Assembly: GCA_009702045.1 (NCBI GenBank)
Contig: WLIV01000027.1
Location: 1-43,825 of the forward strand
Length of the DNA stretch: 43,825 bases
DNA from: Actinomycetota bacterium
Lineage (GTDB): Bacteria; Actinomycetota; Acidimicrobiia; Acidimicrobiales; Ilumatobacteraceae
Reading direction: 5' to 3'
Part shown: piece by piece, positions 17,183 through 25,745 of the stretch
How positions within the stretch are numbered: position 1 is the first letter of the stretch
How the letters are laid out: every line of letters starts with the position of its first letter
Made by a program: the position numbers and the translations under genes
The notes under the pieces: generated by a model
Seen by the model: the letters and a program-made list of their open reading frames with translations, nothing else
Database searches by the model: none
What the model was told of the DNA's origin: nothing

Positions 17183-19606
17183 TCAGGCCTGAGGCCAGGC
17201 CGGAGAGTTCGGGCCGAAAGCAGCGCCCTTGGCCAACACCTTCACGAACACGGACGCGACCTGACCGTCGATTGTCTGCGCCACGAGTGTGCGCTGACCC
17301 GTGCGGTCGGTGGCCCGCAGCACCAGCGTGAACGACACAGCGCCACTGCCGTCGGTGGTCACCGTCGTCGCGCTTCCGCTGCCGTCGGCCCACCCGACGG
17401 TGACGTTCGCGTTCGGGGCGAAACCGTTCCCGACGATCGCCAGCCGCGAACCCACCAGCACCGCTGGCGCCGAAGCAGTCAGTGTCGGTGCGTAGTGCGC
17501 GTCCCCGCTGACGAGGATCGTCGCATAGACGTCGGTACTGGTGCGGGCCACCACTGTGGCGGTGCGCCGCCCACCGGCAGTGGGTCGGAACGTCACCGAA
17601 AGTTCGCAGGTGGAACCAGCGGCGACCTTCTGGTCGGTGCACTGATCGCGGCTGATCACGAAGTCGTTCGGGTCGGTGCCGGCCAAGGCCAGTGCGACCA
17701 CCTTGAGCGCCCGGTTGGTGACGTTCGCCAGTGTGAACTTCATCGTCCCGCCCATGGTGCCCACCACTGCATCGCCGCCATGGCCGCCACTCGGGATTGA
17801 TGCGAGCGTCGGATCGCCACCGACACCGGTGAGTTCGGCCGTCACCACGACCGGTGCAGCACCGTCTTCGGTGATCATCAGCGTGCTCGACAGCGGCCCG
17901 AGCGCTCTGGGCAGCAACATGATCTGCACGGTGCACGAGGCACCGGGGGCGATTGCCATCCCCACCGATTCGAGACAGGAACCGCCGCTGACGATGAAGT
18001 CCCGTGCGGACGTCTCGATCGTCCCTGGCACGAACGCCGCCGGGCCGTGGTTGGTGAGCACCAGATACCACTCGGGGCCTGCGGAGTCGATGGCCACCGT
18101 ACCCAGGTCGAGGTTGGCGATCTCCACCTGCGGCTGGCGGTCGACGATTGCCACCTGGCGACCGGCGACGCGGGCGGTGCCGGTGGTCGGTGTCGAGAAT
18201 GCCCCACCGGCGAGGGTGTCGAACACGACCACTCGCCCGGTGAGCGAGGAACGCGGGTGGGAATTGGCCGCCGGGGCCGGGGTGACACCGTCGGCGAGTA
18301 CAGACACGCGCCGTACCTCGCCGCTGATCGGGTACACCGACACGATGTCGCCATCGGTGGGGGCACCGGCGCCGGCGCTACGCGTCGGGAACAGGTTCGT
18401 CGAGCGCGACACGAACAGCACTTCGCCGTCGCTGAGCCCCAGCGCCGGTTGTGTCGCTCCCGCGTCGGCGGCGATCGGAGGTGTCGCCGGGTCGCCGGGG
18501 ACGCGACTCACCAAGCGCAACGAGTTGTCGTCGCGACCGAACAGGTACACCTGCGGCAGGCATGTGGGCGAGCAGGCCGGCAACTGTGCGCCCGACACGA
18601 GGTCGGTGGCAGTGGAGACGAAGGCCACGAACCGGCCATCCGCCGACACCGACGCACTGTCCGCATTTCCGACGCGCGTGATGTCCGTGTCCGTGGCCGG
18701 CGCCGGGGCGGCGGGTCGTGAGGCACGGTGCACGCTCGCCGACTGATCGGCAACGGTGCGATCCCATACGAACACGTCACTGGTCGCACGGGTGTCGGTG
18801 AGCGGGTCGGTGCCCCACGTGGGGGTGGCCGCTGCAGAGTCGGCATCCGAGGTGTAGGCCACCACGGTGCCGTCCGCGCTGATCGACGGTTGGCGCAGAC
18901 CGCTGTGTACATGGGAACTGATCGGCAACTCCACCGGGGTGCCGACCACCGACTGCGAGCGACCGTCCTCCCCGAACGGAACGGCGAGGTCGACGAGTGT
19001 GATGCCGGTGAGTTCGGCGGCGGCATCGACCGAGTGCGTATAGGCCACCACCGTGCCGTCGGCGGAGACCGCCGGAGGTTCGGTGGCACTCACGTTGTCG
19101 GCGGCCGAGGCCTGGAACCCTGATCCACGCCCGGACGACACCAGTTCGACATCGCCGATCGTTCCGCCACACGCCGGCAGCGTCTGGCGGTAGATATCCC
19201 AGCGGCTGCCCTGGTCGTCGTCGCGGAACAGGTCGTAGGCGATCTGGGTGACGAACGTGACAGTGCACCCATCGCCGCTGAGCACCGGCCACACCGAATC
19301 GCCGGGGTGGACAGCGGTGGACAGCGGCGAGATCTCGACGATCGACCCGTTGTCGCGATCCTGCACGACGATGGTGCTCTTGCGCGGATCCGCCGCATCC
19401 GTCGGCGCAGCGGCGAAGGCGACGAGGCGGCCATCGGCCGAGACGCTGGGCATGTGCGAGGCCACCGCTTCCACGGTGGGCGCCGACTGCACCCCCGCAG
19501 GGGAAACCGCCACTCGCCCGGCCGCCACCTGAGTGACGCCCAGCGCGACGAGCGAGGCGGCTGCACTCCCGAGGAGCCAGCGAAGAGGGGCCGACATGGG
19601 TTGCAT
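17183..19606 (-). CDS. Secreted beta-propeller protein with tandem Ig-like domains
   Basis: An 807-residue exported protein. A signal peptide (1-30, ending in VAAG) is followed by a TolB/WD40-like propeller: the blade motif S-A-D-G-x-x-V-A-[FY] recurs at least four times (first at residues 55-64). The C-terminal part has two choice-of-anchor-D/HYDIN-type Ig domains, each with a central Cys pair (SGGSC..GASC and RDQC..GSTC), and a final IPT-like domain. The start ATG 19606 has GGAG about 8 nt upstream, one of the few clear ribosome sites here. It lies 34 bp after hemD on the same strand. Probably a surface binding protein; ligand unknown. Confidence 0.75.
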   Translation of the reverse strand: MQPMSAPLRWLLGSAAASLVALGVTQVAAGRVAVSPAGVQSAPTVEAVASHMPSVSADGRLVAFAAAPTDAADPRKSTIVVQDRDNGSIVEISPLSTAVHPGDSVWPVLSGDGCTVTFVTQIAYDLFRDDDQGSRWDIYRQTLPACGGTIGDVELVSSGRGSGFQASAADNVSATEPPAVSADGTVVAYTHSVDAAAELTGITLVDLAVPFGEDGRSQSVVGTPVELPISSHVHSGLRQPSISADGTVVAYTSDADSAAATPTWGTDPLTDTRATSDVFVWDRTVADQSASVHRASRPAAPAPATDTDITRVGNADSASVSADGRFVAFVSTATDLVSGAQLPACSPTCLPQVYLFGRDDNSLRLVSRVPGDPATPPIAADAGATQPALGLSDGEVLFVSRSTNLFPTRSAGAGAPTDGDIVSVYPISGEVRRVSVLADGVTPAPAANSHPRSSLTGRVVVFDTLAGGAFSTPTTGTARVAGRQVAIVDRQPQVEIANLDLGTVAIDSAGPEWYLVLTNHGPAAFVPGTIETSARDFIVSGGSCLESVGMAIAPGASCTVQIMLLPRALGPLSSTLMITEDGAAPVVVTAELTGVGGDPTLASIPSGGHGGDAVVGTMGGTMKFTLANVTNRALKVVALALAGTDPNDFVISRDQCTDQKVAAGSTCELSVTFRPTAGGRRTATVVARTSTDVYATILVSGDAHYAPTLTASAPAVLVGSRLAIVGNGFAPNANVTVGWADGSGSATTVTTDGSGAVSFTLVLRATDRTGQRTLVAQTIDGQVASVFVKVLAKGAAFGPNSPAWPQA

Positions 19607-19640
19607 TGTGTGGTCTCCGGGTGACCGGGAAGCGACAGAG

Positions 19641-20360
19641 TTATGGCCGGGAGGTGAAGTACCGGCAAAGCGCTTCGACCAAACCCGGCAGCGAATGATC
19701 GGTTGCGACCGCCGAGACCTTGAGTCCGGCGTTGGTGACCGCCGCGTTCGTTTGCGGGCCGATCACCACCACCACCGGCGGGGTGTCCGTCCCGATCGCT
19801 GCAACCCATGCCCGCGCCGCCGAGCCACTGGCGAAGAGCACTGCGTCCGCGGCCAGCGCCGCAGCACGATCGGCTGTCGTCGTCGAGGCCGGTGCACTGC
19901 GGTACGGCCGCACCACCGTCACCTTCCAGCCCTTGGCCGCCAAGCCGTCGGCCAACACCGACTCACCGTCGGCGGCCTGCACCAGCAGCACCCACCCGGG
20001 GCCGGACGGGAACTCCTCCACCAGACCCTCGGCCCGCTGACGGGTCGGTACCAGCGTGACGGCGACGCCAACCGCCTCCAGGGCGGCGGCCGTGACCGCG
20101 CCCACAGCTGCCACCCGCGCCGGTGCCGACTGGTGCACGGTGTTGTACGCGTCGGCAGCATTTGGCGAGGTGACCACCAGCCAGTCGAACGCTGCCGGGT
20201 CGAGTGCGGTCAGTTCCGCCACACCCGACGCGTCGGGCACGATCTCGGTCAGCGGCACCACGATTGGCACCGCACCGTGCGCCACCAGCAGTTCAACCAA
20301 CGCGCCCGCCTGCTCGGCAGCGCGGGTGACCGCCACCCGGCGGCCCTGTAGCGCGCCCAT
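19641..20360 (-). CDS. hemD: Uroporphyrinogen-III synthase
   Basis: Closes hydroxymethylbilane to uroporphyrinogen III with ring-D inversion. The 239-residue sequence is divergent, as usual for HemD, but has the two Rossmann-like halves, an N-terminal RRVAVTRAAEQAGAL start, FDWLVVTSPNAA in the hinge region and a final strand with VVIGPQTNAAV. It overlaps the hemC stop by one base (TGATG) and is the last gene of the rex-hemA-hemC-hemD unit. Unlike some actinobacterial HemD proteins it is not fused to a CobA methylase. Confidence 0.9.
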   Translation of the reverse strand: MGALQGRRVAVTRAAEQAGALVELLVAHGAVPIVVPLTEIVPDASGVAELTALDPAAFDWLVVTSPNAADAYNTVHQSAPARVAAVGAVTAAALEAVGVAVTLVPTRQRAEGLVEEFPSGPGWVLLVQAADGESVLADGLAAKGWKVTVVRPYRSAPASTTTADRAAALAADAVLFASGSAARAWVAAIGTDTPPVVVVIGPQTNAAVTNAGLKVSAVATDHSLPGLVEALCRYFTSRP

Positions 20361-21280
20361 CAGCCCTCAAGTTCGGTCTGCAATGACCGCGCCAGCGCTG
20401 CGGCCTGCACCAAGCGTTCGTCACCCGACCCGCTGACCGTCACCGTCTGCGACACCGCCGCCGGCCCACCTCCACGACCCCCCGATTTCGTCACGTGGAG
20501 ATTCGCCGAGGAACTCGACAAGAAGCCCGTGAGTTGGTCGCCAATGCAGTGGGCGGCCACCGGCAACGAGCATCCCGTACCCAGTTCTGCGAGAAAGGCC
20601 CGCTCCAGCGAGACCGCCGCCCGAGTTTCCGGGTGGTCGATCGCCGCCAGCAGCGCCGCAGTCGCCACATCATCCGCGCGGCACTCCAACGCCACACACC
20701 CCTGTCCCGGGGACGGTACGAACATGTCCAGTGGCAAGGGTTCGGCGATGCGGTCGGTGAGGCCGAGGATCTGCAGCGCAGCGATGGCCATCACCAGCGC
20801 TCCACCCTCGGGAACCTTGGTGAGCCGAGTGGTGATGTTGCCGCGTAGTTCGATGAATTGCAGGTCGGGGCGTACCTGGGTCATCTGCGCGCGACGGCGC
20901 ACCGAACCGGTGGCCAACGTGGCGCCCAATGGCAGTTGCTCGAGGCGAGCGCCGATCAGTGCGTCGCGTGCGTCGCGCCGCTCAGTGAACGCCGCCAACT
21001 GCAACCCTTCGGCGACGATCGACGGCAGGTCCTTGGCGCTGTGCGCGGCAAAGTCGGCGTCGCCACGCAGAACCGCGTGCTGCACCTCTTTCACGAACAC
21101 GCCCTGACCGCCCATCGTGTGCAGCGGTACATCGGTGCGCTGGTCGCCCAGCGTGTCGACGAACACCAACTCCACGGTCAACCCGGGGTGCGCGGTCATC
21201 AGCGCATCGGCCGCCATCTGCGCCTGGGTCGTCGCCTGCGCGCTGGCGCGGGTGGCGAGGCGCAGTGTGTGCCCGGACAT
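20360..21280 (-). CDS. hemC: Porphobilinogen deaminase (hydroxymethylbilane synthase)
   Basis: Polymerises four porphobilinogens to hydroxymethylbilane. The 306-residue protein begins with LRLATRASAQA, has the Arg-rich substrate loop (TGSVRRRAQM, 124-133) and Cys237 (in LGTGCSLPVA), the dipyrromethane cofactor attachment residue. ATG 21280 matches the family start; a longer frame would overlap hemA. It begins 7 bp after hemA and its stop overlaps hemD by one base. Confidence 0.95.
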   Translation of the reverse strand: MSGHTLRLATRASAQATTQAQMAADALMTAHPGLTVELVFVDTLGDQRTDVPLHTMGGQGVFVKEVQHAVLRGDADFAAHSAKDLPSIVAEGLQLAAFTERRDARDALIGARLEQLPLGATLATGSVRRRAQMTQVRPDLQFIELRGNITTRLTKVPEGGALVMAIAALQILGLTDRIAEPLPLDMFVPSPGQGCVALECRADDVATAALLAAIDHPETRAAVSLERAFLAELGTGCSLPVAAHCIGDQLTGFLSSSSANLHVTKSGGRGGGPAAVSQTVTVSGSGDERLVQAAALARSLQTELEG

Positions 21281-21287
21281 GCCGGAG

Positions 21288-22547
21288 TCAGCCCAGGTCG
21301 AACAGTTCGCGCACCGCAGCAGCGTTGCGCTCACCCTGCGGTGTGCCGGCATCGTCCTTCAAACGGACCGACATCGTGTGCAACAACTTGGCGGTGATGC
21401 CCCGGGTGAGCGCCTCGACCGCGTCGCGTTGCGCCGAATCGAGTGACGCGAGTTTGTTGCCGAAACGCTCGAACTCGGCGAGACGCACGTTCTCCGCCTT
21501 CTCGTGCAGTTGCGCCACGAGTGGCGCCGCCTGACGAGCCGTCACTTCCATGCCGAAACGCTCGACCTCTTCGCCGACGATCTCGTACACACGCGCTGCT
21601 TCGTCTGCACGACGGGCCAGACCACGAGCCGCCCAGTCGCGCAGGTGGTCGAGGTTCAGCAGCGTGACGTACGGCGACTGCTCGACGTCGGCGGAGACAT
21701 CGCGAGGAACCGCGATGTCGACGATGAGCAGAGGACGCGTGAGCGCCCCGCGAGCGGCCGTGACCAACTCGTGATCGATGATCGTCGAGCCGGCACCGGT
21801 GCAGGTGAGCAACACGTCGGCCTCGCGCAGGGCCTCGCCCAGTTCGCTGAAGGGCACGATGCTGCCGCCGACGCGCTGGGCCAACTGCATTGCCCGCGCT
21901 TCGGTGCGGTTGGTGACCGTGATGTTCGTGGCTCCAGCGCCGACGAGCGCGACCGCCACACCTTCGCCCATGTCGCCGGCGCCAACCACGAGCACGCTGC
22001 GACCGGCAAGGCTGCCGATCCGCTCATTCGCCATCTCGACCGCGGCGTGGCTGACCGACGCCGTGTGCTTGCCGATGGCTGTCTCGGTACGGGCCCGCTT
22101 CCCGGTCTCGATCGCATGGCGAAACAGCAGGTTCAGCGTGGCCTTGGTGCCGCCTTCGGCCTGCGCTGTTTCCCACGCATGGCGCACCTGTCCGAGAATC
22201 TCGCTCTCGCCGAGCACCACCGAGTCGAGGCCGGCGGCGACCTCGAACAGATGGGCGACCGCGGCCTCGTCGTGCTGGCTGTAGAGGTGCGGGTGCAGAT
22301 CCTCGGGAACCATTCCGCCGATCTCGCAGAAGAAGTCGCGGATATCGGCGTACGCACCATGGAACTTCTCGGCGACGGCAAACACTTCGGTGCGGTTGCA
22401 CGTACTGAGCACCGCTGCCTCGCGGATGTTCTGACGACTCACGAGACCCGTGATCGCCTTGCACAACGACTCACCCGACACCGAGACGCGCTCAAGGAAG
22501 TCGATGGGAGCCGTGCGGTGGTTGACACCGATGACGACAATGCTCAT
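21288..22547 (-). CDS. hemA: Glutamyl-tRNA reductase
   Basis: NADPH-dependent reduction of glutamyl-tRNA(Glu) to glutamate-1-semialdehyde, the committed step of the C5 pathway. The 419-residue protein has the N-terminal NHRTAP motif, the catalytic Cys50 in STCNRTEVF, an NADPH fold (VVGAGDMGEGVA) and the C-terminal dimerisation helices. It lies 13 bp after rex and is under the same Rex-controlled promoter. Presence of hemA/hemL excludes need for the Shemin ALA synthase. Confidence 0.95.
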   Translation of the reverse strand: MSIVVIGVNHRTAPIDFLERVSVSGESLCKAITGLVSRQNIREAAVLSTCNRTEVFAVAEKFHGAYADIRDFFCEIGGMVPEDLHPHLYSQHDEAAVAHLFEVAAGLDSVVLGESEILGQVRHAWETAQAEGGTKATLNLLFRHAIETGKRARTETAIGKHTASVSHAAVEMANERIGSLAGRSVLVVGAGDMGEGVAVALVGAGATNITVTNRTEARAMQLAQRVGGSIVPFSELGEALREADVLLTCTGAGSTIIDHELVTAARGALTRPLLIVDIAVPRDVSADVEQSPYVTLLNLDHLRDWAARGLARRADEAARVYEIVGEEVERFGMEVTARQAAPLVAQLHEKAENVRLAEFERFGNKLASLDSAQRDAVEALTRGITAKLLHTMSVRLKDDAGTPQGERNAAAVRELFDLG

Positions 22548-22560
22548 GCAGTCGCCAACT

Positions 22561-23253
22561 CTACGCCGTTGCCGTTCGGGGGTTGCTACCGACCGCCGCG
22601 CCAGGCACTCCGCCCGAACGCCGTTGCTCGTGGTAGCTGAGAATCTGCAGTTCGACTGCCAGGTCGACCTTGCGGGTCTCGATGCCGTGCGGCACGGTGA
22701 GCACGACGGGCGCGAAGTTGAGGATGCTGGTGACGCCGGCCTTCACCAGTCGGTCAGCCGCGTCCTGAGCAGCGCCGCCGGGGGTGGCGATGACGCCGAT
22801 GTTGACCCGCTTGGTCTGCACAATCTGTTGCAGATCGTCGATGTGGCGCACGCGGACGCCGCCCATCACCGTGCCGACCTTGTGGTCGTCGACATCGACG
22901 ATGCCAGCCACCGGGAAACCGCGCTCGCCGAACCCGTTGTAGCCGGCGAGGGCCTGCCCGAGGTTGCCGGCGCCGACGATGACCACGGGCCAGTCGTGAG
23001 TGAGGCCAAGTTCGCGGCGCACTTGGTAGACCAGATAGGCCACCTCGTAGCCAACGCCACGGGTGCCATAGCTGCCCAGATACGACAGGTCTTTGCGCAC
23101 TTTGGCGGCATTCACGCCAGCTAACTCCGCCAGGCCCTCGGACGAGATGTTGTCGACGCCCTCGTCACCCTGCTCGCTGAGGATGCGCAAATAGACGGGC
23201 AGCCGAGAGACAGTGGCATCGGGGATGCGGCGACGGTTGCGGTCGGGGGGCAT
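22561..23253 (-). CDS. rex: Redox-sensing transcriptional repressor Rex
   Basis: Dimeric repressor that senses the NADH/NAD+ ratio. The 230-residue protein has an N-terminal winged helix (about 10-80, with SSEGLAELAGVNAAKVRKDLSY-type recognition residues) and a C-terminal Rossmann domain with GAGNLGQAL, followed by the FAP motif near the end. ATG 23253 is the family start and lies downstream of a predicted promoter/operator. In Streptomyces coelicolor Rex controls the rex-hemACD operon; the same gene order and an operator are present here, so autoregulation is expected. Confidence 0.95.
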   Translation of the reverse strand: MPPDRNRRRIPDATVSRLPVYLRILSEQGDEGVDNISSEGLAELAGVNAAKVRKDLSYLGSYGTRGVGYEVAYLVYQVRRELGLTHDWPVVIVGAGNLGQALAGYNGFGERGFPVAGIVDVDDHKVGTVMGGVRVRHIDDLQQIVQTKRVNIGVIATPGGAAQDAADRLVKAGVTSILNFAPVVLTVPHGIETRKVDLAVELQILSYHEQRRSGGVPGAAVGSNPRTATA

Positions 23254-23263
23254 AACGGTTGCC

Positions 23264-23292
23264 ACGTTAGGCACTCGTGCACACATTCACAA
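23264..23292 (-). promoter_or_regulatory. rex-hemACD promoter with overlapping Rex operator
   Basis: Minus strand: TTGTGA (23292-23287), 17-bp spacer, TAACGT (23269-23264), then 10 nt to ATG 23253. The -35 is part of an 18-bp site at 23275-23292 which reads TTGTGAATGTGTGCACGA on the minus strand, compared with the Rex consensus TTGTGAAnnnnTTCACAA: the first half is perfect, the second matches at five of seven positions. Confidence 0.75.
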
Positions 23293-23355
23293 AGCCAGCA
23301 GGTGAGAGCACGGTGTGAACGCTCGCGGCAGCACTGGGCCTACGCTGGCCGCTCG

Positions 23356-24117
23356 ATGAACGCCGCACTCGCCGCCGCCGCCACCCTGGTGGCTGTTGCG
23401 TTCGGTCTCAGCACGCTCGACCGCTGGCTGCGCCGCCGCCGACCGCACGAACTGGCGTGGGCGATCTCGTTGGCACTGTTCGCACTCGGCTCGCTGTCGC
23501 TGTGGTGGGCAGAGGCCGACGGCTGGAGCCTGGGAGCGTTCCGCCTGTTCTACCTGGCCGGTGCCGTACTCAATGTGCCGTGGCTGGCGCTCGGCACGGT
23601 CTATCTGCTGGCCGGGCCCCGTATCGGCAACCGAGTGCGGGGTTGGCTGTTGCTGCTCAGTGGCCTCGCCGCCGGGATTGTGCTCTTCGCTCCCACGAAA
23701 TCCCCCGTGTCCGGTGGTGAACTTCCCACCGGCGCGGACGTCTTCGGTGTCGCCCCACGAGTGCTGGCCGCCGTTGGCTCGGGTGTCGCCGCGCTGGTGA
23801 TTGTCGCCGGTGCCCTGTGGAGCGCGTGGCGCGTCTGGCGCGGCCGGATGCCGTCGCTGGGAGCGGCCCGCACGGTCAGTGCTCCATCCCGGCTGGCGCT
23901 CGGCAATGTGCTGATCGCTGTCGGCACCCTGGTCCTCAGCGCAAGCGGCAGCCTCGCCGGGCGCCTGGGGAAGGACCGAGCGTTCGCCATCACCCTGCTC
24001 GTCGGCATCGCCGTGCTGTTTGCCGGATTCCTCGTCGCGAGCACCGGGCCACGACCCACCGCAGTGGCCGCCGACGCGTCAACTGTCGCGTCAGATGTCG
24101 GTGAGGCTGCGCCGTAG
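23356..24117 (+). CDS. Seven-helix membrane protein of unknown function
   Basis: A 253-residue protein with seven hydrophobic helices (about 4-22, 33-53, 61-85, 92-110, 135-158, 177-200, 207-225) and a short polar tail. I recognise no family motif. ATG 23356 has TACGCT 9 nt upstream. It is divergent from rex and about 60 bp from the Rex operator, so Rex could affect it. Its end overlaps the acyl-CoA synthetase gene by 27 bp, tail to tail. Confidence 0.75.
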   Translation: MNAALAAAATLVAVAFGLSTLDRWLRRRRPHELAWAISLALFALGSLSLWWAEADGWSLGAFRLFYLAGAVLNVPWLALGTVYLLAGPRIGNRVRGWLLLLSGLAAGIVLFAPTKSPVSGGELPTGADVFGVAPRVLAAVGSGVAALVIVAGALWSAWRVWRGRMPSLGAARTVSAPSRLALGNVLIAVGTLVLSASGSLAGRLGKDRAFAITLLVGIAVLFAGFLVASTGPRPTAVAADASTVASDVGEAAP

Positions 24118-25584
24118 CAACTTGCCACTGACGTTGCGCGGCAGTTCGTCGACGAACAGCACCTTTGTTGGGCACTTGTAGCGCGCGAGGTGCTCGCCGC
24201 ACCACGCGATCAGTGTGTCCTCGTGCGCCGCCGCGCCCGGGTTGAGCACCACGAAGGCCTTCACTGCCTCACCGTGATGTGGGTGCGGCACACCGACAAC
24301 ACCCACTTCAGCGACATCGGGGTGCTCGAGCAACACCTCTTCCACTTCCGCCGGGTAGACGTTGAAGCCGCTGACGATGATCAGATCTTTGGCGCGGTCG
24401 ACGAGATAGAGGTACCCGTCGTCGTCGGTGACGGCGATATCGCCCGTGCGCAGCCAGCCGTCGGCCGACAGCACCTTGGCGGTGGCGATCGGATCGTCGA
24501 GGTACCCGCGGAACACGTTAGGGCCCTTGACCCACACCTCGCCGTGATCGCCGCTGAGTGCGTCGTCGCCATGTTCATCGACGATCCGCACCTCCATACC
24601 GGCGAGTACCTTGCCCACCGACCCGACCTTCACCGGCAGACCCGCCGCGCTGGTGACCACCGGCGACGCCTCGGTGAGGCCGTACCCCTCGAACAACGTC
24701 AGGCCGAAACGTTCGCGTAGGCGCAGCGTGGCTTCCTCAGGCATCTTCGCGGCACCGCTGAGCGCCAGGCGAACGCTGGCGAAGCTGTCGGCGGGAGCCG
24801 CGTCGAAATGACTGAAGGCCAGCCACAGCGGCGGAGCGCCGGGGATGACCGTGATCTGGCGATCCTTGATGGTCTCGAGCGCGGTGAACGGGTCGAAGCG
24901 TTGCACCAACACCACCGTGGCACCACGTGCCAGGGCGAGGCCGAGCACCACGTTGAGACCGAAGATGTGGAACACCGGCAGCACACCGAACACGATGTCG
25001 CCAGCGACGATGCCATCGGTGGACTCGCCCTGCTCGATGTTGGCCAGCAGGTTGCCGTGGCTGAGCATCGCCGCCCGAGGCGCGCCAGCGGTACCGCTGG
25101 TGAAGATCAGCACCGCGAGATCATCCGGGTGCACCTCGATCGGGCCCATCGGATCGGCGCCGAGTAGGTCGTCGAACGCCAGGTCGGCTGCCAGGCTGCC
25201 GGCTTCGGTGGCGATCACCGACTGCACGCTGGGCACGCGGGCACGCTCAACGTGTGCCCACGCCGCTGCCGCGGACGGCTCGACCACGACCACTTTGGCG
25301 CCCACAGTGAGCACTTCGCGTTCGATCTCGGGTGCCGGGCTGGCCGGATTCAGCGGCACCACCACCGCCCCCAACCCGAGCGCGGCGAGATAGAGATCGA
25401 CGAAATAGCGGCCGTTACTGCACACCAACGCGATGCGATCACCCTTGGCCAGCCCCAACCGGGCGAGGCCGCCGCGCACATGCTGCACCTGTGTGCGCAA
25501 GGCGCCATACGTGGTGGCCCGACCACGGCTGAAAATGGCCACACGATCGTCAGGATGCGGATCGATGATGTGCGCAAGATTCAC
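24091..25584 (-). CDS. Acyl-CoA synthetase (AMP-binding enzyme)
   Basis: A 497-residue ANL-superfamily ligase that activates a carboxylic acid as acyl-AMP and probably transfers it to CoA. Motifs: P-loop TSGTAGAPR (162-170; the common Lys is Arg), EGYGLTEASP, the GWLRTGDI core, the hinge DRAKDLIIVSGFNVYP and the C-terminal catalytic Lys488 in VSGKLLRR. Chain length cannot be predicted. GTG 25584 is preceded by a G-run (AGGGGG) about 9 nt upstream, and TAACAT at 25615-25620 could be the -10, so this gene has a normal leader. Confidence 0.88.
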   Translation of the reverse strand: MNLAHIIDPHPDDRVAIFSRGRATTYGALRTQVQHVRGGLARLGLAKGDRIALVCSNGRYFVDLYLAALGLGAVVVPLNPASPAPEIEREVLTVGAKVVVVEPSAAAAWAHVERARVPSVQSVIATEAGSLAADLAFDDLLGADPMGPIEVHPDDLAVLIFTSGTAGAPRAAMLSHGNLLANIEQGESTDGIVAGDIVFGVLPVFHIFGLNVVLGLALARGATVVLVQRFDPFTALETIKDRQITVIPGAPPLWLAFSHFDAAPADSFASVRLALSGAAKMPEEATLRLRERFGLTLFEGYGLTEASPVVTSAAGLPVKVGSVGKVLAGMEVRIVDEHGDDALSGDHGEVWVKGPNVFRGYLDDPIATAKVLSADGWLRTGDIAVTDDDGYLYLVDRAKDLIIVSGFNVYPAEVEEVLLEHPDVAEVGVVGVPHPHHGEAVKAFVVLNPGAAAHEDTLIAWCGEHLARYKCPTKVLFVDELPRNVSGKLLRRSLTDI

Positions 25585-25641
25585 GACGTCTGACCCCCTG
25601 TTGCCGCCACAGCGATGTTACTCACCGAGTGAAGCGTGCTG

Positions 25642-25725
25642 TCAGAACCGCAGCAGCGAGACGATGCCTGCAACCATGATGCCCGCCAGCAGCAGGCCGA
25701 GTGTGAGCGTTGTCGCGGGGCGCAT
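25642..25725 (-). CDS. 27-residue single-helix membrane peptide (small ORF)
   Basis: ATG 25725 to TGA 25642 encodes 27 residues: a basic start (MRP), about 20 hydrophobic residues forming one membrane helix, and a basic end (LLRF). A TAGTCT hexamer (complement of 25732-25737) lies 6 nt before the ATG, the leaderless spacing seen at other genes here. It sits between the SAM-hydrolase-family and acyl-CoA synthetase genes on the same strand. No homologue recognised; short hydrophobic ORFs can arise by chance, so support rests on the promoter. Confidence 0.5.
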   Translation of the reverse strand: MRPATTLTLGLLLAGIMVAGIVSLLRF

Positions 25726-25745
25726 GCGCTCAGACTAGCGGCGCC

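Noticed and set aside
23314-23319. Second Rex half-site (TGTGAA) before the membrane protein gene
   Set aside because: No matching second half is present at the right distance.
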